This document shows, piece after piece, positions 61,301 through 64,000 of a stretch of 64,000 bases of DNA. The notes under the pieces are model-generated. The model ran no database searches. It was given only the letters and a program-made list of their open reading frames with translations, and had not been told where the DNA came from. The translations under genes and the position numbers were made by a program. This DNA is from Gallionellaceae bacterium (GTDB lineage: Bacteria; Pseudomonadota; Gammaproteobacteria; Burkholderiales; Gallionellaceae), in contig DAIDMQ010000009.1 of assembly GCA_027448945.1 (NCBI GenBank), positions 30,133-94,132 on the forward strand, read 5' to 3'. The number at the start of each line of letters is the position of its first letter. Position 1 is the stretch's first letter.

Positions 61301-63843
61301 ATTTAAATCTTGAAAATCGTATAACCTCAAGCGAGCTTATCAAGGACGTACTTCACCATAAATGCATTCGTATGGTCACGCTTAAAGATAGCGTTTATCT
61401 TGAACACTCACGTAATGTGAAAGCGATATTGATTGACGTTCCCGTTCAGCGGTATTTGATCTCGGCAAATTCCGCATTACACCTAGATACCATCTTAAGT
61501 GCGAAAATTTCCCAACCATTTACCGACCATACCGTACCTGAGCCTTTGCTACCGCTAGCCGACATATTAATCAGACATAAATACATCGAAACAAACGCAA
61601 CGATTACGAAATTTTACGATGCGATATGCAAAGTAGTAGATCAGGTAAACATGATGACAATGCCGGGCATTGTTGCTGGCTACTTAGCAGGCAGAGTGGA
61701 ATCATATTCGCTCATGTGGCGAGACTTCACTCGACTTACTCTTGGCTACTCAGTTGACACACCGATTGCATCAGATGAGGAAGTAAAAGATGTAGATGAG
61801 GTCGCGAAGCCTCAGTTGACTGCGCAGGCTGTGGCCATTCACCCCAATGGTATAGATTATATTTTGCTACAGCAGGGCGCGAATTCTTTGATGAATGGAT
61901 TTGACAAACTGCTTGCTGAATATCGATCTAAAAAATCTGGTCCGTATGCGACACAGGACAGAAAAGAATTGCAGCGCGCAATGAATTCGATGCTTGAAGA
62001 GCATCGCGGAAAAATAAGTTCTGCGATGCAACTGCTAGCACTTTGGATATGTTCCTTGCTGCAAAGGAAAAATAGAAATGGATTCATTTCACTCGATTCA
62101 ATTAAGCGCTACAAAAGTGCGCTAAATACTCCGTTTGTTGATATTGGCTATGCACAAGATATCTTATCAATGGACGATGATGATGTAACAAGTTTCTACA
62201 CAGATTTGTTTGACTCCCTTGAGGTACAAGATACTCAATACGTGGCGGATCGACTTGCGGATTTCCATCGTTGGGCTAAACAAAATTATGCGGTTGAAGA
62301 CCCTGACTGGTCTGAGTTGCCTGCAACTTTTTCCAGTGCTCATGTATCGCCAGGCATCATTACTGAAGAAGAATATCAAAGAGCTCTGAAATTGTTGATG
62401 GGGAAATCAATCAGCAATACGCGCGAGCAAGTCGCACCTGCATTTTTGTTATTACTTTGCTATCGGTTTGGGCTCCGAAGTGGTGAAGCGCTCGGATTGA
62501 TTCGTGATGACTGGCAAGACTACGGTGATTTAATTGTAGTACTTGTCCAGAATAATTCAATGCGCAGACTTAAGACACAGACTTCACGTCGCCAAGTTCC
62601 ATTGGTCTTTCATTTGAGCAATCTTGAAAAGGAAATAATTAGCCAGTGGATGACATTGATTGCTGCTCAATCTGGCAACAACATGTCGGATGGACTGTTC
62701 TTTAAGGGAAAAAAAGAATATCAACCTGGTTCGAGAAATCTGATTAAGTCGCATGTAATTTCATCTCTAAAAATTGCAACTAATAATCCTCAAATCACAC
62801 TTCACCATGCGCGTCACGCTGCTGCAAACAGGGTAGGGATTGGAATGTGCGGTATCGAAGTCAGTCAGTGGAGAATGCATTTACAAAGTACCCATTCGCA
62901 AGAAAATTTAGTTGAGAATATTTTGCTTGGAGCTGGTGGGCCGACACGGCGAAAAATTTGGGCACTTGGTCGATATCTTGGTCATGTTAGGAGATCAACT
63001 ACTACTAAGAACTACATTCATTTTCTCTCCGAGTTGGCCGATGGTTTTGTTGAACCAATTATTGAGTCCGAACCTAGCACCTTGCTTCATGCAATCAAAT
63101 TGGATGAGTTTCCTCGAGCGGCAGATATTTCCTGCGACCTGCTAATTACGCATAAGTATGTGGAGCCCACGCCAAGTTTGATGCTTCAATTTTTTAGATT
63201 ACTCTCGCTTGGGAAACCTGCTCACGAAGCTAGTTACGCACTCGGACTTGATGAAAAGTATATTGAGTTATGTTGCAGAGTTTTGGATAAAGTCGATAGC
63301 AAAATGCGCTTGAGTAAAACGAAATTTACTCAGGACCAGCAAGCGTTGACGCCACTTGAGTTTCTGAGACGGTTGAAAGAGCCTGCATGGAATCGGTTGA
63401 TAAAATACGCAGAGAATATCGATAAAGCAAAATCAGACTTGATGGTTTCTAGTCTCACCTCAGAAGGCGTAATTATTGAAATGATTGGGGAGACTCGCCA
63501 GTTAGTGATGTGGGAGCCTCAACACTTCCAAATAGTGAAATTATTTATTGAGTATTTTGGAATTGATGAGTCACGATTTTTAGTAGTACATTCGAATCAG
63601 TGTGATGAGAGGGTTTTGGATATGTCTCATGCTGATGGCTTTAAGTCCATTAGTCGAACAGAGGCTGCGCATAACGGAAAAAAACTGAAAATCGATCCCG
63701 CAGTTGCGGGGCTTAATTGCAATCGCGTAGAAAAACGATGCGCTCTCATATATTCAGAAAACGACAAATTTGAAATTCGAAATCGCATTGAATTTGCTGT
63801 CGTCTATATAGCTTTTAGCATGCTATTAACATTGAAGAACTAG
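58354..63843 (+). CDS. giant protein with two tyrosine-recombinase catalytic modules
   Basis: A 1829-residue uninterrupted frame. Module A (about 580-800): Arg I R633 (ASGARPISD), R753-H754 (NLFRHRLA, with Asn750 in the usual His place), GH at 775-776, and nucleophile-like Y787 (HGDYSF). Module B (about 1330-1570): R1375 (FGLRSGEALGL), a candidate Lys in RRLKTQTSRRQVPL, H1484-x-x-R1487 (HHARH), GH at 1543-1544, and Y1554 (TTTKNYIHF). Regions before A, between A and B, and after B are unrecognised. Base composition is clearly more AT-rich than the neighbouring core genes. It is bounded by a terminator/IS on the left and another IS 18 bp past its stop. It is probably a mobile-element recombinase; the mechanism is unknown. 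Confidence 0.85.
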   Translation: MSGLNPKSSITTLDTDLSPEVQKQDTNSQAELLTTALPATVARGWDIAYEWAEKNNLLKELVKVISTCLILNKPQTFGCILEQITSDNALALLEGWKETDQAAALLYKLALSAVNNKHLLSSYPPPTKGVSAAKQLRGELQAHYLIALLVEQLPMGTPKEREWFGLLRLWVLTHAINRSFTKNYQDNYLRVVSDKLRMACSDDTEWKKIFLYLHTSSALNDFDELNRLLIDKADRANKNRKQPSISDTHRVLFRNLKSVARRDHNVDLRFSKSEFLVLNDDLKVTNPPLNNTPRLDKLVDGEDVALTISGEPDKDGMEDGSIVAQVAVDENQSYVHQRLEAGRIFLATTEELQFLPYSWGKPNQFEIAALLSWVNQKLSSGDEGTKTLAAIIWLAVQTAQSLRRAMDIRFTSEISREWAIDINSLLLHRTPPQRLPGWQPKNDDELRWIKAPANKFSIALPISLKTILRRYLKSNASIAQVGDIWDSRWGKSPEEIFRESLKIVAHRVTPGMLAGALPQQVFVKSRDHVLTRLITSHPNTALSGACSYRGWSFAELRPILSGTLPDMPVETNAIEKRNVLGSQLEPVESLLIDAISNASAKAKKFRQQNDPIAFHNAFTAYVTVMLLAASGARPISDPFEKLAHFDFTEGFVFIDDKTSSHIHQGRLVVLTDEICKYIQVDYLAHLRKISFAIHEVNPKLAEDINGIATGSNAEVMPFMFFITEGATGWKSVSEKSITETGLFDWPLPLNLFRHRLARKLRHLDVDPELIDSVMGHADGATPTHGDYSFRNWDEDMRGVRPHMENLFKKLGFEMISGWRGMAMCAPERNSHTPVPSTNKVTLFGAALRKQEREQRKQDALRDASRQIRQFINERTLTELSAEEIEALSNQLLFRSNGLLHPQGYFKYQYFIKILERLGRWKGKSVRFKKRYILAQEEASHFTEGASGALSLFQELRAKLAALTPIIMRAKLSQKVSADVALIYLNLENRITSSELIKDVLHHKCIRMVTLKDSVYLEHSRNVKAILIDVPVQRYLISANSALHLDTILSAKISQPFTDHTVPEPLLPLADILIRHKYIETNATITKFYDAICKVVDQVNMMTMPGIVAGYLAGRVESYSLMWRDFTRLTLGYSVDTPIASDEEVKDVDEVAKPQLTAQAVAIHPNGIDYILLQQGANSLMNGFDKLLAEYRSKKSGPYATQDRKELQRAMNSMLEEHRGKISSAMQLLALWICSLLQRKNRNGFISLDSIKRYKSALNTPFVDIGYAQDILSMDDDDVTSFYTDLFDSLEVQDTQYVADRLADFHRWAKQNYAVEDPDWSELPATFSSAHVSPGIITEEEYQRALKLLMGKSISNTREQVAPAFLLLLCYRFGLRSGEALGLIRDDWQDYGDLIVVLVQNNSMRRLKTQTSRRQVPLVFHLSNLEKEIISQWMTLIAAQSGNNMSDGLFFKGKKEYQPGSRNLIKSHVISSLKIATNNPQITLHHARHAAANRVGIGMCGIEVSQWRMHLQSTHSQENLVENILLGAGGPTRRKIWALGRYLGHVRRSTTTKNYIHFLSELADGFVEPIIESEPSTLLHAIKLDEFPRAADISCDLLITHKYVEPTPSLMLQFFRLLSLGKPAHEASYALGLDEKYIELCCRVLDKVDSKMRLSKTKFTQDQQALTPLEFLRRLKEPAWNRLIKYAENIDKAKSDLMVSSLTSEGVIIEMIGETRQLVMWEPQHFQIVKLFIEYFGIDESRFLVVHSNQCDERVLDMSHADGFKSISRTEAAHNGKKLKIDPAVAGLNCNRVEKRCALIYSENDKFEIRNRIEFAVVYIAFSMLLTLKN

Positions 63844-63860
63844 TCTGCGCATAGGAAGTC

Positions 63861-64000
63861 TGACCTTCCCTCGGTTTTTCGTCTTCCAAAGGACGGATTT
63901 CATGCTACCAGTTTCTCATGCTGCTGAGCAGTGAGCCAGTCATCTAAATGCTGCATGGGTGACTTGTAGCTCAGTGTTGAGTGTTGTCGCTTGCGGTTGT
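63861..64000 (-). mobile_element. IS3-family element, right end (continues beyond window)
   Basis: The terminal sequence begins TGACCTTCCCTCGGTTTTTC at 63861, with the 5'-TG expected for IS3 ends. A transposase C-terminus reads inward on the minus strand. It is different from the IS at 56494. The element starts 18 bp after the giant recombinase stop, so it may have cut off that gene's downstream partner. Confidence 0.75.
63900..64000 (-). CDS. IS3-family transposase OrfB, C-terminus only
   Basis: The minus-strand frame ends NRKRQHSTLSYKSPMQHLDDWL..KLVA then TGA at 63902-63900. The N-R-K-R-x-H-S-x-L-x-Y-x-S-P motif is the hallmark end of IS3 OrfB integrases. The rest lies outside the window. 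Confidence 0.85.
   Translation of the reverse strand, partial: NRKRQHSTLSYKSPMQHLDDWLTAQQHEKLVA

Overview
The window is chromosomal DNA from a beta-proteobacterium, most likely of the Nitrosomonadales and possibly Gallionellaceae-like. This placement is an inference. It rests on the 14-gene NDH-1 operon with separate nuoC and nuoD, the dapA-bamC and panC-panD blocks, a beta-proteobacterial S4/pseudouridine-synthase-like protein, a sigma-54/NtrC-type amt promoter, feoAB and moderate GC. Most of the 64 kb is compact housekeeping sequence. Three stretches look accessory: 11.0-16.6 kb, 56.0-58.3 kb and 58.3-64.0 kb.

Layout. 0-2.3 kb (minus strand): an MFS transporter cut by the window edge, a degenerate pseudouridine-synthase-like protein, and a 63-residue Cys-rich protein preceded by a probable c-di-GMP-I (GEMM) riboswitch. 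2.6-6.2 kb: dnaE, carrying an in-frame palindromic insertion. 6.7-10.8 kb (minus): an HDOD-REC-GGDEF protein, feoB and feoA. 11.0-16.6 kb: a tight four-gene minus-strand operon (DndC-like sulfurtransferase, 74-residue protein, DndD-like ATPase, FtsK/HerA-like ATPase) divergent from an XRE-like regulator, with a 21-bp palindrome between them. 16.7-24.8 kb: dapA, bamC, an MBL hydrolase, small lipoprotein, cupin oxygenase, bcp, slyD-like, panC, panD, tpiA, secG and tRNA-Leu(GAG). 24.9-39.5 kb: nuoA-N, followed by a membrane adenylate/guanylate cyclase. 40.9-54.6 kb: NfeD/SPFH pair, hugZ-wrbA, BrkB, YqhA, a TlpA-like thioredoxin, lytic transglycosylase, proS, rppH, CBS protein, a PEGA lipoprotein, cbiX-short/dut/coaBC, radC and an RBBP9-like hydrolase. 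54.6-56.0 kb: amt with NtrC-like sites and a sigma-54 promoter. 56.0-64.0 kb: a truncated kinase remnant, a complete IS3-family element, an 1829-residue protein with two tyrosine-recombinase catalytic modules, and the end of a second IS3-family element.

The two most unusual loci are the single polypeptide with two tyrosine-recombinase centres (58354-63843) and the DndC/small/DndD/FtsK operon, which has no dndA, dndB or dndE beside it. A third is the predicted c-di-GMP riboswitch controlling an uncharacterised Cys-rich miniprotein; a diguanylate-cyclase candidate lies about 4 kb away.
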